The notes beneath the pieces are model-generated. The model was given only the letters and a program-made list of their open reading frames with translations, was not told the DNA's origin and did not search any database. Both the position numbers and the translations under genes were made by a program. From Cytospora piceicola (lineage: Eukaryota > Ascomycota > Sordariomycetes > Diaporthales > Cytosporaceae): a DNA stretch of 64,000 nt. This document shows positions 39,450 to 48,945 of the stretch, in pieces (position 1 is the stretch's first letter; each line of letters opens with the position of its first letter). The stretch lies in contig JALQBC010000001.1 of NCBI GenBank assembly GCA_023375675.1, positions 1,860,001 to 1,924,000 on the forward strand, in the 5' to 3' direction.

Positions 39450-40309
39450 ATGCGCACGGTGATGCCTCGGCGAGAGCGGCAAGTACTCCCTCGATCGCGG
39501 CAGTTCGTTTTGGATGCTCGCGACATTGTGATGGCGAACCTCACCCGAGACCGTCATCACCTGGCGAAGGTCGCCATGGAGAGAAGTCAGCTCCCCATGG
39601 TGCTTCAGCTTCAGGTTCTGGGTTACCTGGAGGAGCTAATACCGCTGCATCCATACCTCAGCAAGCTGGATCTCGCTGCAGTGTATCAGCCATTCCCGGA
39701 TATTGGCGATGAATTGTACCAAATGCCCTACCCTAGGGTACCCGAGGCAGAAAATCCGCTGATCAGACGGTTAAGGGGAACTGTCCTCAAAAGACAATCA
39801 CCATCTGGAGCTTGCCCCTACGGATGTTCCACAAGTTTCATCTATATAGAGGGAACTGGACACTTTGCATTCACAGTGACTGCAATGGACACCACAGTGA
39901 GGCAACATGGGCCTTTCCGTCGCAGGGAGGTGACCTCGAAGGTCACTTGAACGAAGTCCTGCAGGGCCGGTGCGGGCCAAAGACAACGATCAGAAATATA
40001 GGACTCGGTCCCTTCGAGCCGGTAGAGCTTCCGACACAGAGAGAAGGTATTGACAGGAGTGCGTGGCTATCCCCGTTCATCGACCAGAAGGACTGTGAGA
40101 AACAGGACCGGAAATATGAGGATCTCTGTAAAGGAATTAATGGGCTCGTGGGTGTAATGCTTCACGGGAGGACTTTGACCAGTATCCATCCGGACTCGCG
40201 GGGAAGGACGTCCATGGAGCCCTGCTGGATGCTGGGTCAAACGAGACAAGAGGAGTGGATTGTGTGTACGGCTCTCAAGAACGGCCCTCCTCGTTGCCGC
40301 TACTGCTAA
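39450..40309 (+). CDS. Protein of unknown function, tentative two-exon model
   Basis: I do not recognise this protein. The first part starts at the ATG at 39450, though protein-like sequence extends upstream to about 39300. It carries MVLQLQVLGYLEELIPLHP and LDLAAVYQPF, then reads PYPR at 39726-39737. From 39794 a different frame continues with TITIWSLPLRMFHKFH, then Cys/His-containing sequence (CIHSDCNGHH), to a stop at 40309. A 56-bp GT-AG intron (39738-39793) joins the two frames and gives 267 aa; its acceptor AAAAG is unusual. A one- or two-base indel that broke the gene is an equal alternative. No signal peptide or membrane span. Confidence 0.4.
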
Positions 40310-41133
40310 AGATCAGGGAATATATCCATTGCAGCGTTTCATTTGGCGGCTTCCATGACGAACACTGAGGCGAGACATAGTTCGGGCAAAAATAGCACTG
40401 TGTGGCTATTGTTAGTGAGGTCGCACACGGGTTTGGATATGTGAAAGCTGACATATGTCACTCTCCCGCTGTCCAGGACCATTTTGAAGACTTAGGACAT
40501 ATCACAAGAGACACGCCAACACACACACACACACTCTCCCTCCCTCACTCTCTCTATCCAGGAAAATTATATCAAGTCCTGGAATACTATATGTATAATT
40601 GTATAAGTTGTGTTCCCACAGATGACACACATACAAGAAGTGACAAGCAAGCTTATAGATCGCACGATGTCGCAAAGCTTTCACATCGGCTCATTGTTAG
40701 TTCAAAAACAAATCGCAAGGCATCATGACTTGGTAGTAATATGGCGTCGATTTGATGCACGCGTGGGCCACAGCGAGATTTTCGGTTCCCGCCTGTCCGT
40801 TTGAATACCAGTTGATTACATACCCTGAAGTGCTTCAGTACTTAAGTATGTAGGCAATATAGTGGCATTGGACGCATGGCCAAAATATTCAAATTCGTAT
40901 TCACGTTGATCCCAGGGGCACGTGAAGGTGATTGAGAAATTGAAACCCGAGGATCCCACGGAGTGTATTAGTGTATTAGTGTGGTAGTGTGACTTCTCAA
41001 TTGAAGTAAGCGGGCGCCCCCCCAGTAAGCCACCACTCCTCCTCTTTCATCATAAATCATACGGTTTTTGCTGGATGATGGTATACCTGAGTGTGTAAAA
41101 GCACAACCATGTGTCCCACCAAGGCCGAGTAGA
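40310..41133. other. Intergenic region
   Basis: About 820 bases. A CA repeat lies at 40519-40534. No gene recognised. It contains the permease 3' UTR at its right end. Confidence 0.45.
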
Positions 41134-42911
41134 CTACAGCTCGACGATCGGCCCCGAATATACCCTCCTGGCCCACGTGGCATAATACAACATGCTGAAA
41201 CAGATGACTGCCCCGAATACCAATATCGCCCAGTTCATGCTCTGCGGTGTCACCTCGCTACTGGCAGGCCAGAAACAGAAGAAGAAGATGAATATCAAGT
41301 AGATGATCGTGAAAATGTTGTTTGCAACCCCCCATAGTCCTGGCAGGCGCCAAGGGCCCCATATGAGCCTGGAGTCGACAGTGTTTACTAGTAGATCGTC
41401 GGGGTCCGCAACGCGAATAGCTCCGGTCAGTCGTCGGTATAACAAAAGTGCCGATGCGATAAGGTAGGAACCGAACAAGCCGGCAACGGATATAGAAATC
41501 ACCCCGTTGAAAGCCGTTGCGTCTCCGATGTTGACAAGCGATAGAATGATGGCAATGATCGTGGTTGTTATCACCGAATGTATTGGAATGCTGGTACGCG
41601 GGCTAGTCTTCATCAAGAACTGCCATCCAGGGAGACCACGGTCGCGAGCGAACGCCCAATACAGCCGTGAAGTGGACGCGAGGCAGCCTGTTGTGGCACT
41701 GAATGACATGACCACAACAATGGCAGACATTACTGCCGCGCCGGCCGTCGAGCCCACAGCATTCCGGAATATAGCCATGAATGGGTAGGAGGGGTTCTCA
41801 GCCAGTGCTACATCTATGTCTCCCACGCAGTACATAGTTGCGATGAGCATGGCGAGGCCCAATACTCCGTTGACTGTGAGACCCGTCATGAGAGACCTTG
41901 GTATAACGACAGCAGCGTTGCGGATTTCTTCCGCCATCTAAATGCCGAAGTCAGTACTTGGAAATCAGGAACGTCAGGCTGCTGTAGCTCACATGAATGG
42001 CACCATCGCCACCAAGGAACGCAAACACGTTCCCAAGAATTCCAATGCAAAAAGAGAGCCCCTGCGTTTGCCAGCCGCCTAGATTGTAGAACGTGTTAAA
42101 TACCGATGCGGAACTGGCGTGGTCACTCAGCAATGCCAGCGGCAACATGACGGCGAAGAATCCGAGAAGATGAAGGACAAGGACGAGGCCCTCGAATTTC
42201 GCAAGGAGCGACCCGAGAGCAGTGTTGATGCTGAATCCCAGAAGCACTACCCCCCAGAAGAGGAGCGTGCCGTGCCAGTTCGCCATTTTCGTGATATAAT
42301 CAGGATGCGTAAGCAAGATGAGTCCCTGGATCATCGTGCCCGTCACGTAACCCCCCGACGCCACTAGTGCTTGCCAACCAGTCAGGGTCAACCAGCCGGT
42401 GAGATATCCCAGGAATTTGCGCGAAGATGGAGGCGCCAGCATGGAGACCCAGTGATATTGTCCACCGGAAGTGGGCGCCATCGAGACCAGCTCGGAAAGT
42501 GTTGCGAAGACGGAGAGGGTTCCAATCCAGACGACGATGAAGCCGTAAATGATTCCCGACGGGCCACCACTGCCGGTTGGTTAGTAGGCACTTCGGAGTA
42601 TCTAGAGCTTGACAGACCAGACGTACTTTTGCAGACCTTGGAGAAATGTGCTATTTCCATCAATTAGCTATGAAATCTGGCCTCCATGGTAGAGAGATGG
42701 CATACATCAGAGATCCTTCCCAAGTGATGAGGACTGTACAACTGAATCCCATAATGGTCATGAAACCAAAGTTCCTTTTCAGAACGGGCTTCTTGCCCAG
42801 GCGAGCCAAAGTAGCGTCATCGCGAGAAGTTGAACCACGATTGATAGGTCCGAAGACACCCACCTGCGACCCTTCTTTCGACACTACGTTGTGCATGCTG
42901 TGGGCTGCCAT
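41134..42911 (-). CDS. APC-superfamily permease (choline/GABA/amino-acid type)
   Basis: Plasma-membrane uptake carrier of the fungal amino acid/choline permease group (AA_permease_2 type). Four exons: 42911-42706, a 24-nt micro-exon 42650-42627, 42569-41993 and 41937-41134, giving 536 aa. The joined protein has about 12 membrane spans. TM1 holds the family block FGFMTIMGFSCTVLITWEG, followed after the micro-exon by NGGPSGIIYG. The splice into exon 4 restores GDGAIHMAEEIRNAAVVIPRS, the diagnostic signature of this group (GABA permease, choline transporter Hnm1). The frame is open throughout, so the carrier appears functional. Substrate cannot be told from sequence. Same strand as the rhodopsin-domain gene upstream of it. 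Confidence 0.9.
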
Positions 42912-43547
42912 GATGGTCTGAGAAGTGAGAATTGGAGGAGAGCAGTAGACACGGTCGTCAGAGATGCAAAAGTCCTCGGCTCAAGCAGTGTCGGATGGTG
43001 GATGGCCAGAGTTTGAGTTGGCTGCTAATTCATGTGCACTTATAAGTATGTTGAGCCAACTTGTGACGGATCCAGGAGGCCTGGAGGACTCTTCCCGTGG
43101 TGAGAAACTGCGGCTGCAAAGGATTCGGTCGTACGAGTTGTGGGAAGCTCCAAAAAGATCCAGACATGTAGGGATCCTCCACTGCAACCTTTAGCGGAGC
43201 TGATATACACGAGGGCCGGGCAGCGTCCCGCGCCTGCATATTAGCCATGTCGATAAGAGGTGTGTGTGTGTGTGTGTGTGAGGGCTTAGGTTACACCACA
43301 TGAAAGCCACCCCACACAGAGTTAGATTGCAATAGGGGGGTCTCTTCTACAGATCTGGTTGGACAAGACTAACCGGTTCAGCGACGCCTGCACGCTGCAA
43401 GCAAATTCTGAAATCTCTGTTCGGGCGGAGGTCTCAGCCGACCAAATCAGCGGGAACGAAAATCATTCGTCGTACGGATCAGTACACTCCGCGGAAGCTA
43501 TCGATGAAGCGGTTCATTTTTTGGATCCCGATATTCAGGACAATGAG
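42912..43547. other. Intergenic region with GT microsatellite
   Basis: About 640 bases between the rhodopsin-domain gene and the permease, holding the permease promoter. A (TG)10 microsatellite is at 43261-43280. A 65-codon + frame at 43362-43556 reads smoothly but has no ATG and runs antisense into the neighbouring gene's last codons. Confidence 0.45.
43261..43280 (+). repeat. (TG)10 microsatellite
   Basis: Ten perfect TG dinucleotides in the permease upstream region. Confidence 0.95.
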
Positions 43548-44678
43548 CTATTTTGATTGTCCAGTCGAGCTGACAAAGTAGCTGAGCTCCTCTGGCTCAT
43601 CAGGTACACGAACGATCCCCGACTCAAGGCTCAACATCAGGGGTTTGAGGTAAGGTATACAAGCAGTCAATATGCTCAAGAAGACCATGATCTGATTGAA
43701 AATTGTCGGCAGCCATAGGCCTTGGGTGATGTCAGCCCCAGGATATGGATATGAATTCCAGAAAATTGCAAGTTGACCTGCAGCGGCCGCAATCACTCTA
43801 CAATAGACATGATTAGCTGAGATAATTTATCCGTCAAGTAGACACAACTTACAGAAGCCGTGTGAGGAACACCAGCATAATGGTGGTCCGTCTCAGAAGT
43901 GGCATTTGAAGCTTCCCGATGATCCAGAAGAACAACAAGACGAATCCGAGCTCTGTGGCCATGTTCACCACAGCAACAGAAGCCCACCAGGCTCGCTTCT
44001 AGAATTAGTGAATTTGTTCCAAACAAGCAACACAAATTGGTAGACGTACCTGGTTCACGCAGTGAGCATCGTCATTATAGTCCCAGGGCGCCGGTAACGC
44101 ACATTGAAAAAGAGAGACGAGCGTGGCAGAAAAGAACCACAACCCAATCACCACACGGAAACCCAACTGGACGCGGTGGTGGAGCGTATTGGGGCTCAAA
44201 TGGTTGATAAAGACACAAATTGACCACTTAACGAGAGCAAGTGTCAGGATGAGAAAGGGGGTGCTGGCATATTCGGCCTTCGTGGCACATCTTTATCAGC
44301 TTGGTGTAGTGGAGAGGCTTGCACCGCAAGACAGCTGCTCATGTACCATACCTTGAAAACACTGCTTAGTTCGTCTGAAGTCAACGTGCCCATGGCATGT
44401 CCAAGGCCGGACGAAGCCGCAAATGATAATGCAATGGATTGGGCAAGGAAGGTGACCTGGATCCAACCAGTTAGGTCAAACAATCATGCTACGGATATTG
44501 AGTAGATACGAACCTGAGCTATGATCATGAGGGCATCGTCCCATGCCAGGCTCCGAGCCATGGCGTATTTTGTGCCCAAGCGGGCGCCGACGCTGAAGAC
44601 GCCCGCGAGGAAAAGGAACCATACTATGACCAAGGTACTCTTGCTCTTATCTCCGGCGTTACTTGCTCTTGGGTCCAT
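43548..44678 (-). CDS. Fungal rhodopsin-domain integral membrane protein (PTH11/SAT4-like)
   Basis: Seven-span membrane protein of the fungal rhodopsin-domain family (PF20684; PTH11-like receptors and the SAT4-type proteins found in some toxin clusters). Five exons: 44678-44514, 44456-44352, 44277-44050, 43998-43853 and 43797-43548, giving 297 aa with continuous frame. Family landmarks are ARSLAWDDALMIIAQ after TM1, FLILTLALVKWSICVF in the mid-protein, the RVVIGLWFFSATLVSLFQCALP block, and the C-terminal TFNQIMVFLSILTACIPYLKP-like segment, here beginning IFNQIMVF. The exon 3 acceptor (CACGAAG) lacks the usual pyrimidine before AG but is required by the reading. The tail is shorter than in PTH11 proper, and no CFEM domain is present. 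Ligand unknown. Confidence 0.85.
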
Positions 44679-45876
44679 ACCTCTTCTTCTTGGTGACGTA
44701 TGGAAGAAGTGCGGGAGCCAATGCAGAAACGGGGGCAGGATCTGTCCGGAACGAAGCTACGTTCACAGCTTCAAAGAAGTGCGGAATGGTCTATCTATCT
44801 GTACACGCTCATGGGTCTCTGCACAAGCATTGTGGTCTGGTTTTCTGTTTTGTTTTGATTCAAGCTGTCCAACCTGACTGGCAGGAGTAGGAAGTATGGT
44901 GACTTCACCAAGTGTGCCTCTTTAACAAGCCCCATGACAATAGGTACAGCCATGTAGGCGCCTACATGTGTACATATGTAGTACACATACCTAGGTACTT
45001 AACAGCTATGCCTGCTCGCTTTGATCCTGGCCGGCCCATGCCCAGTCTTGTGTCTGGGCTTGCAGGTCACAGGCAGCTTATCTTGGCCTTTTCTTACTCC
45101 TTATGTGAAGGAAATGAAAGTAGTTTCATTGGATCGAAACAATGCTGACCGAGGTTACAATATGCGACCATGTACCAGAGGAGACTGCAACAGTTGTGCT
45201 ATAATCGTATGTTCAGGAGGTAGTATTTATTCCCAAAGGTTCCCAGAAGAACCATGCCTGCCGCTGGCGTCTGGGCGGGGCAATAATGCAATAAGGAGGC
45301 TTGCAGGTGGCGTCTACACAGTATGAATGCGGTAGGAGTACAGGCGGCAGATATGATCAATAAATTTGCACAAACTCCCACTTCTAGTACTGGGGTGTGT
45401 ATATCAAAGGGTACTAAAGCTACATCGGAGGAGGGGTATTTGGAACCGATGTGGGCCTGTCTAAGGTCTGCTTTAAAACAGCACTCGCTACCCAGTAGAA
45501 TATAGATCGAGCACAATGACCAGGGTGGTAATTGCTTCGGCAGTACACAATAGGTTGCACCCCAGGTGGAGCTTATGATGCGTACGAGCGTGTATGTATA
45601 CCTAAGTATGCTGCTATCTATGGATTGCGAAGATAAGCCGAGGATGTTGTTGCTGTGATCAGACAGGGTAGGATGCATGTTGGTTGTCAACTGTTGAATA
45701 CATGTTGGCTTCATTGCTTATCGACACATCTCATTCTTTTTTTTTTTCATCCCGAAGCACCGCGAATCTATCTTCATCGCACCCGGTGCCATCCTCCCCA
45801 CGTAGCAAAGACTTCCCCCTAATTTCTCGTTCATCCCAACCGCAACACTGCTCTGCACGAATCATTGACAGCCACA
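44679..45876. other. Divergent intergenic region
   Basis: About 1.2 kb. It contains a GTACATATGTAG and CCTAGGTACTT cluster at about 44966-44998, a CCTAAGTA motif at about 45599, and a T run at 45736-45747 in the leader of the acetyltransferase gene. No gene recognised. Confidence 0.45.
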
Positions 45877-46644
45877 ATGCCTCTCGAACTGCAGGAAATC
45901 AACCCAGAGGCAGACTTCCCTGATCTTGCCCGGTGCATGTTTGAATCCTATGAGGACCCCCCACAGAAGTTCTTCCATGTGTTCTTCCCCACTCATGGGA
46001 GTGGTGACAAAGCCCGTGAAGCTGCCATCGACGAGGCCGCAACTCGGTTGAAGCTGTGGCATACCCATGATCCTTCCAGCTACTGGACAAAGGTCGTCGA
46101 CACCGACACGGGGAAGATTGCGGGCGCCGGTCTGTGGAACATTCACAAGGAGAACCCCTTTGCGAATCCAGCACCCTCCGAGGTGACTTGGTTCCCGAAC
46201 GACAGCTCGCGCACCTACGTTGAGAAGGTGCTCCAACGCCACAGTGCGCCGAGAGCTCGAGTTGCTCAGAAACCTCACCTCTGTCGGTTCAGTCGTTGCA
46301 CAACCTCAATTGAGTACTTTACGCTGACAAACAGACTAGACCTTTTCATCATCTTCACCCGTGCTGAATATAGACGCAAGGGTGTCGGCCAACAGATCAT
46401 GAACTGGGGCTTCGACAAGGCGGACGAGCTGGGATATGACTTCTTCCTGGACGCAACTCCTTACGGACGCCCTCTGTATGAGGCCAATGGCTTCACGTAC
46501 ATCGAAGAGAATCTGAATCACCCGCAAACGGATGAACCAGATGAGAAGTGGAAGGAGATTGAGGAGAAAGTGGGCCCTTTCACTTTCTGGCTGATGTGGA
46601 AACCCATTGGAGCTATCAGGGAAGGCAAGACGACCAAGTCATAG
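45877..46644 (+). CDS. GNAT-family N-acetyltransferase
   Basis: Acetyl-CoA-dependent N-acetyltransferase of the GCN5 superfamily, of the type common in fungal genomes with small-molecule substrates. The open frame gives 255 aa. The N-terminal half starts like related fungal proteins (FPDLARCMFESYEDPPQKFF). The acetyl-CoA-binding motif A is RAEYRRKGVGQQIMNWG near residues 165-181, followed by DATPYGRPLYEANGF near 196-210. A 48-nt segment (46287-46334) may be a retained intron: it ends in CTGACAAACAG, a good branch site plus acceptor. Its removal is in frame and would join KPHLC to LDLFIIF as in relatives; the donor GTTCAG is weak. Substrate unknown. Convergent with the repeat-peptide gene. Confidence 0.85.
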   Translation: MPLELQEINPEADFPDLARCMFESYEDPPQKFFHVFFPTHGSGDKAREAAIDEAATRLKLWHTHDPSSYWTKVVDTDTGKIAGAGLWNIHKENPFANPAPSEVTWFPNDSSRTYVEKVLQRHSAPRARVAQKPHLCRFSRCTTSIEYFTLTNRLDLFIIFTRAEYRRKGVGQQIMNWGFDKADELGYDFFLDATPYGRPLYEANGFTYIEENLNHPQTDEPDEKWKEIEEKVGPFTFWLMWKPIGAIREGKTTKS

Positions 46645-47067
46645 AGATCAAGCCAATACCATCAATAGCTTCTGAGATCGCTTTGGTTTAGAAGGGCTGG
46701 TAGGACAGGGCTGACATGCAGGCTCCTAACATCTTTGCATTATTCAGAAGTTAGATATGAAATGAGCATCACAAATCAAGCATAGTACGGGCAAAGTGGG
46801 TATATTCAAAATGTTTATAGTCTGCAGCATCTCTGTTCGCACTAATTTCTGCAGGCCTCCCCGATAGATATATGGGGCAATGCCCGTCCAAGCTGGGAGG
46901 TCTACAAGATGTTCCGAGCTAGGTTCAGGGTCCGCTCAAAGAGAAAAGCCCCGTAAATGTCATCCTCGAACGGTTGACAGTCACACAACCTTGACAAGCC
47001 TTATCTGAGATAGCAAGTCAGTATGCTACATAAGGCCATGAATACCTAGTAGATACGTACCATCTGA
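46645..47067. other. Convergent intergenic region
   Basis: About 420 bases between convergent stops. Only the presumed 3' UTRs of the acetyltransferase and the repeat-peptide gene. Confidence 0.5.
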
Positions 47068-47337
47068 TTACATAGGGAATGCATTAGTCAAGACAGTCAC
47101 TTCTCCCATCGGAAATGCGTGTGTGCGAACATCGATGGCGCCCATGGGGAAAGCCTGCTTGCGGACATCTACTCCTTCCTCGTCATCACTGGTCTTGTTG
47201 TCGGCGACCTCGACCCATTCATCAGTGACAGGAGCCACTGCCATGTCGACAGTGTTCTTCCAGGGCTGGGCGCGCTTCTCATGAGTGGCTTGCTGGATTA
47301 TGGCGTCTGCAAACGCCTCGTATTGGTTGCTGGACAT
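47068..47337 (-). CDS. Small acidic protein ending in three 12-residue AFPMG repeats, candidate precursor peptide
   Basis: Complete 89-aa frame with an ACAATGTCC start. The first 55 residues form a polar, acidic leader-like part (MSSNQYEAFADAIIQQATH to SDDEEG) with one KR pair at 21-22 and no signal peptide or membrane span. The C-terminal 32 residues are three units of 12: VRKQAFPMGAID, VRTHAFPMGEVT and a truncated VLTNAFPM at the very end. The AFPM cores use different codons in each copy (GCTTTCCCC, GCATTTCCG, GCATTCCCT), so the peptide, not the DNA, appears conserved. I know no named family. The layout of leader plus repeated C-terminal core is that of a ribosomal peptide precursor, but a self-processing or structural role is possible. 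It lies 509 bp from, and divergent to, an AsaB-like oxidoreductase. Confidence 0.65.
   Translation of the reverse strand: MSSNQYEAFADAIIQQATHEKRAQPWKNTVDMAVAPVTDEWVEVADNKTSDDEEGVDVRKQAFPMGAIDVRTHAFPMGEVTVLTNAFPM
47071..47166 (-). repeat. Three protein-level 12-residue repeats (36-nt units, last one 24 nt)
   Basis: In-frame tandem repeat within the small acidic protein. The consensus is V-R/L-x-x-A-F-P-M-G-x-x-x. DNA identity between units is much lower than amino-acid identity in the core. Confidence 0.85.
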
Positions 47338-47846
47338 TGTGGAAGAGTGGTTTGGAAGAGGTTGAATGATGTTGAGAAGACCTCAAATGTTGGGAGCGAG
47401 GATGCACGCTCCATTCGAGTAGAACGGGCGAAGCATTGTCTTATATCCCCCAAAGACGAATCTGGGAACCCTGTTTACGGCCCGAAGGTGATAGATAGCA
47501 CACGGCACTTGGGCTTGACCCGAGCTGCTACCCTGGGCCGATATGCACTATGCATAATGAATCGCGCCACGAGGATGATAAGAAGCTTGGAAGACGAAGC
47601 AAGTACTACATACCTAGACAATCAGATGAGCCTGCTCCCCCCCCCCCCCACTTGCCTTCGGCCCCCTCCGGTTTTAGGTGCTTCATGCAGACCAGTTTTC
47701 GACGGCTTCGCATTCAATACACTTCCCATCCTCCAATGGGTTGAAGGACGTGTGATATGACCTGCTGGACGGTTCCACGCCTCTCAGTTGGAATTCAATT
47801 CTGTCCATCTTCTCAAACATAGGCTCAACGTCCATTGCCATCCAAG
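47338..47846. promoter_or_regulatory. Divergent promoter region, repeat peptide / AsaB-like oxidoreductase
   Basis: The 509 bases between two divergent starts, probably a shared control region. A C run of 13 lies at about 47637-47649. No TATA box clearly seen. Confidence 0.45.
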
Positions 47847-48945
47847 ATGACGGAGGAAGCTTCGATACAGTTCCTGCAATGGTGTTCTCTCTATGAGACC
47901 GAAAAGCCATTTCAAATATTCATGAATCTCCTACCAGACGCAGAGGATCGACGAAAGACTAACTTGAGATGGGAGGAAAGACCCGTTCTCGTGGAAGACT
48001 TTCGAGAGCGTGCTCCAGAGTTCCAGCTCGACACACACGGATTCACTACTCGTCACCTGCCAGGTTTTACAGAGCTTCCAGACAGGAGAGTGATCACCGA
48101 GGAATACATACCGGCCGTTAAGAAGATGCTCCAAAGGGAAATGGAAGATGTCGGGACTGTCTTTGTTTTTGACTGGAGAGTACGTTGTGGAGTTTTCAGG
48201 AATATTCAAGATTCGCACGAAAGCATACTCACCACCATGGTCCAGATCCGAAACAGTCGCGGTACTACTCTCGCAGGAAACAAGATCAACTTTAGTGACC
48301 AGACTCAACCTCTCCTCCCAAGCAATTACGCCCACATAGATACGAGTCCGATATCTGTCATAAAACGCGTTAGGGATAGCTTCCCCGATGATGCGGCAAA
48401 GATTCTGCGCCAACGTATCAGAGCTGTGAAGTAACACCCCCCCCCCTCTCGTTGTGGATCACCACTCAGACCCCTCCATGCCTCTCACCCCCTCTCCCAC
48501 AAAGGGACGTGGAGACCTTAACGTTTCTGTTACTCTCAGCGTATGGAAGCCACTCTCCCATCCCGTTGATGAATTCGCACTTGGTGTCTGTGATGGGACA
48601 ACCGTCAGGCCCGAAGACCTTGTCGAAACAGACTCCATCCGTCAAGGGAGCATCAGCACACATTATTACGCCAGATACCACGAGGGCCAGCGATGGTACT
48701 TCCTCCATCGGCAACGACCGGACGAGGCGTTGATTTTCAAGCATGTCGACTCGAAGCCCGGTGTCGAAGCACCATGTAAAGAACCCATCTCAAATGCCAA
48801 GCCCACGCAGTTCGTGCTAACACCGACAGATGCTCTTCATTCCAGCTTGAAGCACCATTGTGTGGCAGACGACGCAAAGTCGAGACGAAGCATTGAGGTG
48901 CGGGCATTGGTATTCTCGGGCGAGTTCCAGGGCATTGATATTTGA
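47847..48945 (+). CDS. AsaB/CmcJ-NvfI-family oxidoreductase
   Basis: Member of the fungal AsaB/CmcJ-NvfI family (hydroxylase/methoxylase-related oxidoreductases found in aspirochlorine and many other biosynthetic clusters). Exon 1 is 47847-48430, a 109-bp intron (GTAACA..CTCAG) covers 48431-48539, and exon 2 is 48540-48945, giving 329 aa. The splice restores the hallmark VNVWKPL followed by PVDEFALGVCDGTTV. Other family blocks are KPFQIFMNLLPD, DRRKTNL, LDTHGF, DWRVR, YYARYHEGQRWYFL and DEALIFKHVDSKPGVEAPC. The intron begins inside a long C tract (about 48435-48446). All conserved blocks are present, so the enzyme is likely functional; the substrate is unknown. It is divergent from the repeat-peptide gene, and an MFS transporter lies 2.4 kb downstream. 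Confidence 0.88.

Noticed and set aside
43362..43556. 65-codon + frame with smooth codon use
   Set aside because: No ATG, and it overlaps the end of the rhodopsin-domain gene on the other strand; possibly a chance frame.
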